Positions 1 through 6,198 of a DNA stretch of 8,923 bases are shown one piece after another. The DNA lies in the NCBI GenBank assembly GCA_937983015.1, contig CALKAK010000034.1:1-8923 (forward strand), written 5' to 3'. A program made the position numbers and the translations under genes. The first letter of the stretch is position 1, and each line of letters opens with the position of its first letter. Source of the stretch: an uncultured Bacillaceae bacterium (GTDB lineage Bacteria > Bacillota > Bacilli > Bacillales > Caldibacillaceae). The notes under the pieces are model-generated. The model was not told the DNA's origin. It was given only the letters and a program-made list of their open reading frames with translations, and did not search any database.

Positions 1-2
1 CG

Positions 3-119
3 GAAAGTAATGCTTATAAAAGGTGCCATCGAGATATCAAAAAATACTCCATTTTGCGTGATGACTTCCTAACTACTTATGCAGGGATTGATGGCCGCGA
101 TAGAACGGGATTGGAATAA
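3..119 (+). CDS. 3' end of an unrecognised ORF (5' part outside window)
   Basis: An open frame enters from the left edge and runs 38 codons to a TAA at 117-119. The visible C-terminus is hydrophilic and charged (it contains RCHRDIKKY and RDDFLTTYAG and ends RDRTGLE) with no membrane segment. The composition looks like real protein, but I do not recognise the family and the start lies outside the window. It converges on the SnoaL-like gene, with about 100 bp between the two stops. No clear terminator follows it. It could be a chance open frame; adding upstream sequence would settle that. Confidence 0.4.
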   Translation, partial: ESNAYKRCHRDIKKYSILRDDFLTTYAGIDGRDRTGLE

Positions 120-217
120 AGATTGATTCGCTATTTAAAAAGATGCAGCTTGATCGTAAAAATTTATAAAATGGTGTGTGTCCCTGTTCGATTAAAAATA
201 AACGGTATAAAGAGCGG
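120..217. other. Short convergent intergenic gap with weak hairpin
   Basis: This is the space between two convergent stops. The only structure seen is an imperfect inverted repeat (197-204 with 215-222) that takes in the stop codon of the minus-strand gene. Read on the minus strand it is followed by several Ts, so it may be a weak terminator for that gene. The stem is short and has a mismatch. Confidence 0.25.
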
Positions 218-619
218 TTATTGAAGCGGGATCACGTACGAGGTCACGCTTTTAATTTTCGCTTTTTTTCCAAACCCTGAAAAATTGTAAACATCACAAA
301 AGGCGATCTTCTGTCCATTGTCGAAGTAAATGGTTCCGTTCAACAAAGCGGTATTCCCGTGGGTGATGATATTATGAATATGTAACTCCTGTATACCGCG
401 ATAGTTTGTTTCTTCAAAAAACGCCAACCATTCTTTTTTACCCTCCAGACGTTTATCGCCAACTAGTTCCCAGACAATGTTATCGGTAATCCATTCATAA
501 CAATAATCCAGTTGATTTTGTAAAAGAGCGATCGTGAAATCTTTAAGCAATTGTTTTTTCGGGGCATTCCCGCAATCGATCGGACATATGACTGAAAAAT
601 TTTCTTGTTTACGAATCAT
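218..619 (-). CDS. SnoaL-like / NTF2-like small protein
   Basis: This encodes a 133-residue soluble protein with no signal peptide. The start is placed at ATG 617-619 (MIRKQENF...) because AGGGGTG lies 7 bases upstream; an in-frame ATG 14 codons further up has no such site and would add a hydrophobic, unlikely N-terminus. The layout fits the cone-shaped NTF2/SnoaL fold: an N-terminal helix (residues about 15-35, ending in DYCYEWITDNIVWELVG), then an EGKKEW segment and a run of beta strands (HNIITHGNTALLNGTIYF, KIAFCDVYNF). Family members include small hydrolases, isomerases and many proteins of unknown role; no substrate can be read from this sequence. It is probably monocistronic, divergent from the ABC operon and convergent with the fragment at the window edge. 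The assignment is by fold-type resemblance only. Confidence 0.7.
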   Translation of the reverse strand: MIRKQENFSVICPIDCGNAPKKQLLKDFTIALLQNQLDYCYEWITDNIVWELVGDKRLEGKKEWLAFFEETNYRGIQELHIHNIITHGNTALLNGTIYFDNGQKIAFCDVYNFSGFGKKAKIKSVTSYVIPLQ

Positions 620-659
620 TATTTTCACCCCTAATAAAATTGATATCATCATTATTACC

Positions 660-665
660 ATTATA
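660..665 (-). promoter_or_regulatory. Possible -10 box for the SnoaL-like gene
   Basis: The minus strand reads TATAAT here, about 40 bases before the start codon at 619. No convincing -35 lies 16-18 bases upstream, so this is a weak candidate. Confidence 0.25.
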
Positions 666-753
666 AATGCAGGAAATTCGGGAAAGGGGTAAACATTACT
701 TCTTCTTATTAAAGAATTAGTGTAGTGGACAAATAATAAACTAAATTAATTGC

Positions 754-782
754 TTGATAGCAAGAAGTCATGTTGCTATAAT
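754..782 (+). promoter_or_regulatory. Sigma-A promoter of the ABC transporter operon
   Basis: A -35 box TTGATA (754-759) and a perfect -10 TATAAT (777-782) are separated by exactly 17 bases, and TGC just before the -10 makes it an extended -10. Transcription should start near 789, giving a leader of almost 200 bases before dppD. This is the best promoter in the window. The region 662-986 holds no gene, only this promoter and the leader structures. Confidence 0.8.
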
Positions 783-830
783 GATTATAAATTTTTTATA
801 TTCCGTAAAAAGTAATATATTCTTCAAATT

Positions 831-881
831 AGGAAGGGTAACAATAAATTGAATTGTTCACCCGATTCCTATTATTTTTTT
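831..881 (+). terminator. Leader hairpin with U-run (attenuator candidate)
   Basis: The left arm AGGAAGGGTAACAAT (831-845) pairs with 853-870 over 15 bp, with two small bulges on the right arm (GA and C) and a 7-base loop. Seven Ts follow at 875-881. It lies between the operon promoter and dppD, so it should either attenuate the operon or terminate a leader RNA of about 90 bases. It is T-rich on the + side only, so it does not serve the divergent gene. I recognise no known riboswitch aptamer before it. Confidence 0.65.
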
Positions 882-889
882 ACCAAAAC

Positions 890-903
890 CTTCTTTACAG
901 AAG
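890..903 (+). other. Small hairpin in the dppD leader
   Basis: CTTCT and AGAAG form a 5-bp stem around TTAC, just after the attenuator. It is too weak to terminate and is listed only as part of the structured leader. Confidence 0.3.
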
Positions 904-986
904 ATCGATTCATAAACCGCGGGAATATTGAGTAGAGATAAAAGATTAGTAAAGCGACCAATGATTTTACGAACGGGGAGGAAAAA

Positions 987-2003
987 ATGGAGAAACCAAT
1001 TCTGGAAGTCCGAAACTTGCAAACCCATTTTTTCTCGGAAAAGGGTACGGTCCCGGCTGTAGATGGTGTAAGCTTTTCTCTTTATAAAGGAGAAATACTT
1101 GGTATTGTCGGGGAATCAGGTTGTGGAAAAAGCGCTACATCACTTTCCGTTATGGGGCTTATCCCGCCGACATCTGGAAAGATCGTTGGTGGAGAGATTC
1201 TCTTTCGCCATGGTCAAAAAAACGGGGAACATACCGAAGATCTGGTGCAAGTTGACTCAAAGCGCATGCGCCAGATTCGCGGGAATCATATAGCGATGAT
1301 CTTCCAAGAACCGATGACCTCTTTAGATCCGCTTTTTACCATAGGCGATCAAATCATTGAGGCGATCAGGAATCATCGCCGAGTATCGAAAAAGGTAGCT
1401 CGACAAAAAGCGATCGAATTGATCAAGTCCGTGGGGATCCCAAGGGCTGAAGAAATCGTGGATGAATATCCGCACCAGTTATCCGGAGGCATGCGCCAGC
1501 GAGTAATGATCGCCATGGCTATGGCCTGTGATCCGGAGATATTAATTGCCGATGAGCCGACAACGGCACTTGATGTAACGATCCAAGCGCAAATCCTGGA
1601 TCTAATGAAAAAACTGAACCAGGATAAGGGTACGGCGATCATCATGATTACCCATGACCTCGGAGTAGTTGCCGAGATGTGTGATCGGGTAATCGTGATG
1701 TATGCTGGAAAGGTCGTGGAAGAGGGGCCGGTTCGTGCGATTTTAAAAGATTCGCACCATCCATATACAAAAGGGCTCATTCGTTCATTACCGAATCTCC
1801 GCGAGCGGAAAAAAAGGCTTTATTCAATACCAGGTCAGGTACCCAAACCGGGTTCTATTAAAATGGGATGTCCTTTCGCACCGCGGTGTGAGGTAGCCTT
1901 TGAGAAGTGTTTTAAGCAAAATCCCAATCTTTTCCTCGTGAATAATGATCATCGGAGCCGTTGTTTCCTTCATGAGAAAGAAAGGAATGCCGTCCATGTC
2001 TAA
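987..2003 (+). CDS. dppD: Dipeptide/oligopeptide ABC importer, ATPase subunit DppD
   Basis: This is one of the two cytoplasmic ATPases powering peptide import; it binds the coupling loops of the permeases. The 338 residues match the usual DppD/OppD length. Visible motifs: Walker A GESGCGKS (42-49), Q-loop Gln107 (FQEPMTSLDP), signature LSGGMRQR (165-172), Walker B ending ILIADEP with Glu190 catalytic, D-loop ALD, and switch His223 (ITHD). The C-terminal oligopeptide-transporter domain carries Cys295, Cys301, Cys308 and Cys326 (CX5CX6CX17C); related DppD/OppD proteins bind a [4Fe-4S] cluster there. The ATG is preceded by GGGGAGG at 5 bases, so the start is secure. It is the first gene of the operon and overlaps dppF. 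Subunit assignment (D versus F) rests on gene order and motif details; the family is certain. Confidence 0.93.
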   Translation: MEKPILEVRNLQTHFFSEKGTVPAVDGVSFSLYKGEILGIVGESGCGKSATSLSVMGLIPPTSGKIVGGEILFRHGQKNGEHTEDLVQVDSKRMRQIRGNHIAMIFQEPMTSLDPLFTIGDQIIEAIRNHRRVSKKVARQKAIELIKSVGIPRAEEIVDEYPHQLSGGMRQRVMIAMAMACDPEILIADEPTTALDVTIQAQILDLMKKLNQDKGTAIIMITHDLGVVAEMCDRVIVMYAGKVVEEGPVRAILKDSHHPYTKGLIRSLPNLRERKKRLYSIPGQVPKPGSIKMGCPFAPRCEVAFEKCFKQNPNLFLVNNDHRSRCFLHEKERNAVHV

Positions 2004-2979
2004 ACCATTATTACAAGTAAAGAACTTAAAAAAATATTTTGCCAAAACCGGCGGTGTTTTTTCACGAAAGATCGGTGAAATTAAGGCGGTCGACGGAATT
2101 TCTTTTACGGTTAATGAAGGAGAAGTCTTTGGCATTGTAGGAGAGTCTGGTTGTGGCAAGTCCACAGCCGCAAAAACCATCTTACGATTGTTAGAGCCGA
2201 CAGATGGGGAAGTGATCTTCGAAGATCAGGATATTACAAAACTTTCACAAGAAAAGATGCGCCAACTGCGCAGGCACATGCAATTTGTTTTTCAGGATCC
2301 ATATGCTTCTTTGAACCCCCGGCAACGGGTGGAAAAAATTTTAGAGGAACCGCTCATTGTACACGGGGTTAAGGATAAGAATGAAAGAAAACGAAAGGTG
2401 CAGGAGATCCTCGAAGTAGTTGGTCTGACGAAAGAACATGGAAAAAGATATCCACATCAGTTTAGTGGTGGCCAAAGACAGCGAATCGGTATCGCTCGCG
2501 CATTGATTCTTAACCCCAAGTTAATCATCTTTGATGAGCCAGTATCTGCCCTTGATGTGTCAATCCAGGCACAAATTTTAAATTTGATGAAGGATTTACA
2601 AGACCAATTCGGCTTAACCTATATTTTTATTTCGCACGACCTCAGTGTCGTCAAACATATTAGTGATCGAATCGGGGTCATGTACCTCGGGAAGTTGGTC
2701 GAACTTGCCGATAACGATTCACTATATGATGAACCGTTGCACCCATATACGAAATCATTACTATCGGCAATTCCTGAACCTGATCCGGATATGAAAAAGG
2801 AGCGGATTATCTTACAGGGGGATTTACCGAGCCCGGCCAATCCACCTACAGGCTGTCCATTTCATACACGTTGTCCGTTCCGAATGGAAAAATGTGAAAA
2901 GGTATGTCCTGCATTAAAAGAAGTGAAGCCGGATCACTATGTTGCCTGTCACCTTTATGAAGAAACTCCAGTGAATTAG
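1996..2979 (+). CDS. dppF: Dipeptide/oligopeptide ABC importer, ATPase subunit DppF
   Basis: This is the second ATPase, expected to form a heterodimer with DppD. The start is set at ATG 1996 (MSKPLLQVKNL), giving 327 residues, typical for DppF: AAAGGA lies 9 bases upstream, while the in-frame ATGs at 1945 and 1987 are badly placed and would add residues without family likeness. It overlaps dppD by 8 bp, implying coupled translation. Motifs: Walker A GESGCGKS (49-56), Q-loop FQDPYASLNP, signature FSGGQRQR (156-163), Walker B IIFDEP with Asp180/Glu181, and His214 (ISHD). The C-terminal domain repeats the cysteine pattern of DppD (Cys287, Cys293, Cys300, Cys318) plus an extra Cys304. Both ATP sites look intact, with no degenerate partner as seen in some asymmetric ABC proteins. 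Confidence 0.93.
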   Translation: MSKPLLQVKNLKKYFAKTGGVFSRKIGEIKAVDGISFTVNEGEVFGIVGESGCGKSTAAKTILRLLEPTDGEVIFEDQDITKLSQEKMRQLRRHMQFVFQDPYASLNPRQRVEKILEEPLIVHGVKDKNERKRKVQEILEVVGLTKEHGKRYPHQFSGGQRQRIGIARALILNPKLIIFDEPVSALDVSIQAQILNLMKDLQDQFGLTYIFISHDLSVVKHISDRIGVMYLGKLVELADNDSLYDEPLHPYTKSLLSAIPEPDPDMKKERIILQGDLPSPANPPTGCPFHTRCPFRMEKCEKVCPALKEVKPDHYVACHLYEETPVN

Positions 2980-3031
2980 TCCGTGAGCGAATCGAAACAA
3001 GGTCTTAAACGATTACCTAACGCTTCACGGA
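2980..3031 (+). other. Imperfect stem-loop after dppF
   Basis: TCCGTGA-GCG (2980-2989) pairs with CGC-T-TCACGGA (3021-3031), with one bulged T. Inside it AATCG (2990-2994) can pair with CGATT (3010-3014). No U-run follows, so this is a candidate for RNA processing or stability rather than termination. It starts on the base after the dppF stop. Confidence 0.55.
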
Positions 3032-3043
3032 TCAACCGGTCCT

Positions 3044-3069
3044 AAACTCTGTTTGCAACAGAGTTTTAG
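3044..3069 (+). terminator. Hairpin upstream of the binding-protein gene
   Basis: AAACTCTGTT (3044-3053) pairs perfectly with AACAGAGTTT (3057-3066) around a 3-base loop. The run of Ts is short (3064-3067, followed by AG), so termination would be weak. It lies 37 bases before the dppA start. It may be a partial terminator, or a 5' stabilising structure for a processed dppA transcript. Confidence 0.5.
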
Positions 3070-3103
3070 TGATAAATAACTTTAACATTTCAAAGGGGGA
3101 TGA

Positions 3104-4759
3104 ATGTTGAAAAAGAGATGGTTGCTTGCGCTCTTTTCATTGGGGCTACTTCTCGTATTTGTTGCCTGTGGCGGTAATAACACCGCCGGGGATGGTGGCA
3201 ACGAAGATGAAACAGGAGGTGAATCCGGTAACGGTCAAACAGGGGAAAAAGTACTGATTTTTGCCCGTGGTGGTGATTCGCAAAGCCTGGATTATGCCAG
3301 CACTCAGGACGGAGAATCGGCCCGGGTTACAGTACAAATTTATGAATCACTACTTCAATTTGATGAGCATTCGTTTGAAGTCAAACCGCATCTTGCCGAA
3401 TCATGGACAGTCAGTGACGATGGTTTGAGATATACCTTTAAATTGCGAGAAGGCGTGAAATTCCATGATGGTACAGACTTCAACGCGGAAGCCGTAAAAA
3501 TCAACTTTGAACGCTGGTCCGACCCTGACCATCCCTATTCCTTCAAAGATGAAGGTTTTGTCTACAGTGTTTATGGGAACCAATTCGGTGGTTTTAAAGG
3601 TGATGAAAACCATCTGATCAAAGAAATCAACGTCCTTAGTGAGTACGAAATTGAATTTGTCTTAACAAGACCTTTCGGTGCATTTTTACAAAATATGGCG
3701 ATGAGTTATTTTGCGATCGCATCACCGGCCGCTTTAGAAAAATATGGCCCGGATATTAAAGAAAACCCGGTAGGAACTGGTCCATTTAAATTCGTCAGCT
3801 GGACGAAAAATGACTCGATCGTTTTAGAGAAAAACGAAGATTACTGGATGGAAGGATATCCGAAACTGGATAAAGTCATTTTCCAGGTTATCCCGGATAA
3901 CTCGGCACGCTTAACAGCCCTGAGAGCAGGGGATATCGACCTGATGGACGGCTTGAACCCCGATGATTATGAGCAAGTGAAAAATGAACCTGGCCTGCAG
4001 GTGTTCGAGCGGGAGACGAATAACTTCGGTTATCTCGGCTTCAATGTGGAAAAAGAGCCGTTTAATAATCCACTGGTGCGGAAAGCTATGCACCATGCCG
4101 TCGATAAGCAAGGGTTAGTCGATCTCTTGTTTGCCGGATTAGGTCAACCGGCTGTACTACCACTTCCGCCCACCTATTTAGGTTACAACGATGAAGTTGA
4201 ACCGTATGATTACAATCCGGAATTGGCAAAACAATTGCTCGCTGAAGCAGGTTATCCGAATGGATTTGAATTTGAACTCTGGGCGATGCCTGTTGCCCGT
4301 CCGTATATGCCAGATCCAGAGCGGGCGGCAGAAATATTACTAGCCAATTTCGCCGATATCGGTTTATCAGCAAAAATAGTCACGATGGAATGGGCGACTT
4401 ACTTAGAAGAAGTAACAACGGGTAAACAAGATGTCTTCATGCTCGGCTGGTCCGGAACGAATGGGGATCCGGATTACTTCCTAGGGAACCTGAATAGTAC
4501 TAGAGGAATTCCGGAAAACAACTCTACTTTCTATTCCAATCCGGAAGTCGATCGCTTGCTTGATGAAGCACGAGTCACTATTGATGAAGAAGAAAGAGCT
4601 GCTCTATATAAAGAAGCTCTAGCCATCATTCATGAGGATACACCGATGATTCCGTTAGTCCATTCCATTCCGGTACTGGCAGGGAGCGAGCGGGTAAAAA
4701 ACTATATCCCTCACTTATCCACATCTGAACCTTTAACATTTGTCGACCTAGAAGATTAA
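3104..4759 (+). CDS. dppA: Peptide ABC importer, substrate-binding lipoprotein (DppA/GsiB-like)
   Basis: This is an extracytoplasmic binding protein of the SBP_bac_5 family that delivers ligand to DppBC; 551 residues is typical. The N-terminus (MLKKRW, hydrophobic 7-20, FVAC) is a lipoprotein signal; Cys22 would be lipidated after cleavage, anchoring it to the outer face of the membrane. A Gly/Asn/Glu-rich linker (23-48) follows. Family segments include KLREGVKFHDG, NPVGTGPF and WAMPVARPY. By ungapped comparison with E. coli DppA from memory, Arg399 matches the Arg355 that grips the peptide carboxylate, while Thr452 replaces Asp408, which grips the amino group. Other stretches (HDGTDFNAEAVK, SPAALEKYG) look more like glutathione-binding GsiB, which as I recall has Ser there. 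Ligand is therefore uncertain. AAAGGGGG lies 4 bases before the ATG and 7 before the next codon, TTG (3107), which could be the real start. Hairpins on both sides suggest separate dosage control. Confidence 0.92.
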   Translation: MLKKRWLLALFSLGLLLVFVACGGNNTAGDGGNEDETGGESGNGQTGEKVLIFARGGDSQSLDYASTQDGESARVTVQIYESLLQFDEHSFEVKPHLAESWTVSDDGLRYTFKLREGVKFHDGTDFNAEAVKINFERWSDPDHPYSFKDEGFVYSVYGNQFGGFKGDENHLIKEINVLSEYEIEFVLTRPFGAFLQNMAMSYFAIASPAALEKYGPDIKENPVGTGPFKFVSWTKNDSIVLEKNEDYWMEGYPKLDKVIFQVIPDNSARLTALRAGDIDLMDGLNPDDYEQVKNEPGLQVFERETNNFGYLGFNVEKEPFNNPLVRKAMHHAVDKQGLVDLLFAGLGQPAVLPLPPTYLGYNDEVEPYDYNPELAKQLLAEAGYPNGFEFELWAMPVARPYMPDPERAAEILLANFADIGLSAKIVTMEWATYLEEVTTGKQDVFMLGWSGTNGDPDYFLGNLNSTRGIPENNSTFYSNPEVDRLLDEARVTIDEEERAALYKEALAIIHEDTPMIPLVHSIPVLAGSERVKNYIPHLSTSEPLTFVDLED

Positions 4760-4787
4760 TGGATTGATAGAGGAATAGTATTTTTCG

Positions 4788-4815
4788 CGGGTGGTACCAG
4801 GACAGGTACCACCCG
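4788..4815 (+). other. Perfect 11-bp GC-rich stem-loop after the binding-protein gene
   Basis: CGGGTGGTACC (4788-4798) pairs perfectly with GGTACCACCCG (4805-4815) around AGGACA. It lies 29 bases after the dppA stop. No immediate U-run follows on either strand, so it is more likely a block to 3' exonucleases protecting dppA mRNA than a standard terminator. The arm contains GGGTGGTACC, which resembles a T-box core, but here it pairs with its own complement. Confidence 0.65.
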
Positions 4816-4867
4816 TAGAACATGAAAAAATTATTTTTGCGCTCACTAAAAATTAATACAGACTGCT

Positions 4868-4904
4868 AATCGGGGAGCACTGGTAACACTATTACAATCC
4901 GATT
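4868..4904 (+). other. Hairpin upstream of the intra-operon terminator
   Basis: AATCGG (4868-4873) pairs with CCGATT (4899-4904), extended by a possible G-U pair. Inside it GTAA and TTAC can form a small second stem. With the terminator that follows it makes a structured stretch of about 110 bases. No known riboswitch class recognised. Confidence 0.35.
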
Positions 4905-4923
4905 CAAAAAAATAGATGCTCAT

Positions 4924-4978
4924 AGATGAGGGAGATTCATTACAGGGAAACTTGCAGAAGGCCATCCCTCATTTTTTT
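4924..4978 (+). terminator. Intrinsic terminator between dppA and dppB
   Basis: ATGAGGGA (4926-4933) pairs with TCCCTCAT (4965-4972), with a G-U and an A-U pair possible outside. The loop is long (31 bases) but a run of seven Ts (4972-4978) follows at once. It separates the binding-protein gene from the permeases, so dppB-dppC would need readthrough, antitermination or their own promoter. Confidence 0.6.
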
Positions 4979-4982
4979 GACA
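4977..4982 (+). promoter_or_regulatory. Possible -35 box for dppB-dppC
   Basis: A perfect TTGACA overlaps the end of the terminator T-run. No good -10 lies at 16-18 bases (AT-rich TATATAGTTA at 4991-5000 is too close), so promoter status is doubtful. Confidence 0.25.
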
Positions 4983-5002
4983 AATAGGAATATATAGTTA
5001 AT

Positions 5003-5022
5003 CGATCTTGTTCGATCTTGTT
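5003..5022 (+). repeat. Tandem duplication of CGATCTTGTT
   Basis: Two exact, adjacent copies of a 10-base unit (5003-5012 and 5013-5022) lie about 45 bases before dppB. It may be simple slippage or a binding site; nothing else marks it. Confidence 0.6.
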
Positions 5023-5065
5023 TGTTACATCTTGAAGGTTGATCTGAAAACTAGAGGTGAAAGCG

Positions 5066-6067
5066 ATGCTCGCTTATACGATAAGGCGACTTCTGTTGTT
5101 GATTCCCGTGTTGTTCGGCATGTCCATCGTAACCTTTGCGATCATCTATCTGATTCCAGGAAACCCGGCTCGTATCATTCTCGGTGATCACGCTACAGAA
5201 AAAGCCATTGCCAATTTGGAAGAACAGCTTGGTTTAAACAAACCACTCTATATCCAGTATTTGAATTATATTTCCAATTTATTGCGAGGCGATTTAGGAA
5301 CATCGATTCGAACTAATAGTCCCATCGCCTCGGAGTTATGGCCGCATCTTGCCGCCACCTTTGAGTTAACAATTTTTGCGATGCTTTTTGCCACAATCAT
5401 AGGTGTGAATGCTGGCATCATTAGTGCCTGGAAGAAAAATTCCTGGTTCGATTACTTGGCGATGATCGTTGCTTTAATCGGAGTTTCTATGCCGGTGTTC
5501 TGGCTCGGATTGATGCAACAATGGATTTTCTCCCAGGAACTAGGATGGTTCCCTTCGTTCGGACGTGATAATCCGAGGGATCCGGTACAGATGATCACCG
5601 GATTTTATTTAATCGATACCCTGCTTGCCGGAAGGATTGATCAATTTTGGACGGTTCTTAAGCACCTCGTTATGCCCGGGATCGCTCTAGGAACGATTCC
5701 GATGGCTATCATTGCCAGAATGACCCGGTCCAGTATGCTAGAAGTTCTCCAATCGGATTTTATTCGCACGGTAGAAGCAAAAGGCACAAGAAAGTTTGTT
5801 GTCATTTACAAACATGCTTTTAAAAATGCGGTTATTCCGGTTTTAACTGTCGTCGGTCTACAAACCGGAACGCTCTTAGGTGGAGCGATTTTGACCGAGA
5901 CGATTTTCAGCTGGCCAGGTGTTGGAAGATATATATTCGAGGCTATAGGAACCCGGGATTATCCGGTCATTCAGTCAGGGATTTTGGTGATCGCGTTTAT
6001 ATTTGTCATTATTAATTTGCTCGTTGATCTGATCTACAGTTATATCGATCCCCGGATCAAGTATTAG
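5066..6067 (+). CDS. dppB: Dipeptide ABC importer, permease subunit DppB
   Basis: One half of the membrane channel. The start is set at ATG 5066 (MLAYTIRRL): AGAGGTGA (5053-5060) stands 5 bases upstream, while an in-frame GTG at 5057 lies inside that site. The 333 residues suit DppB. TM1 (about 9-30) is followed by an extracytoplasmic region with PGNPARI and GLNKPLYIQY, then further membrane segments near 100-122, 130-155, 200-222, 258-280 and 300-325. The EAA loop that contacts the ATPases starts at Glu237 (EAKG...KHAFKNAVIP), followed by GGAILTETIFSWPGVG. Segments such as TGFYLIDT and RMTRSSMLEV closely match E. coli DppB as I remember it. It begins 298 bp after dppA, an unusually large gap containing a terminator, and is followed 131 bp later by dppC. 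Confidence 0.92.
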   Translation: MLAYTIRRLLLLIPVLFGMSIVTFAIIYLIPGNPARIILGDHATEKAIANLEEQLGLNKPLYIQYLNYISNLLRGDLGTSIRTNSPIASELWPHLAATFELTIFAMLFATIIGVNAGIISAWKKNSWFDYLAMIVALIGVSMPVFWLGLMQQWIFSQELGWFPSFGRDNPRDPVQMITGFYLIDTLLAGRIDQFWTVLKHLVMPGIALGTIPMAIIARMTRSSMLEVLQSDFIRTVEAKGTRKFVVIYKHAFKNAVIPVLTVVGLQTGTLLGGAILTETIFSWPGVGRYIFEAIGTRDYPVIQSGILVIAFIFVIINLLVDLIYSYIDPRIKY

Positions 6068-6198
6068 GAATTGATTTACACCTTCCACTGAACAGATGTA
6101 GCCTTTTACACGGAAAAATTTACGAAGCAACTTGTGATGAGCTTTATAAACAATTTATTCTTTAACCAGTTTACGCTTGGATAATAGGGGGGACATCC
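6068..6198. other. dppB-dppC intergenic gap
   Basis: These 131 bp carry no gene, hairpin or convincing promoter that I can see. The gap is longer than usual between paired permease genes. The dppC ribosome binding site (GGGGGG, 6187-6192) is at its end. Confidence 0.4.

Noticed and set aside
662..986. CodY box or cre site in the dppD leader
   Set aside because: AT-rich stretches were compared with the CodY and CcpA consensus by eye; too many mismatches.
1373..1780. Long antisense ORF within dppD (and similar ones inside dppF, dppA and dppC)
   Set aside because: These are shadows of strongly conserved coding sequence, without their own ribosome binding sites.
1945..1995. Longer dppF with N-terminal MIIGAVVSFMRKKGMPS
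   Set aside because: The extension is translated from dppD coding sequence, lacks a good ribosome binding site, and exceeds family length; ATG 1996 fits better.
4780..4820. T-box riboswitch
   Set aside because: Only GGGTGGTACC is present; the following GCG, stem I and specifier loop are missing, and the word pairs with its own complement.
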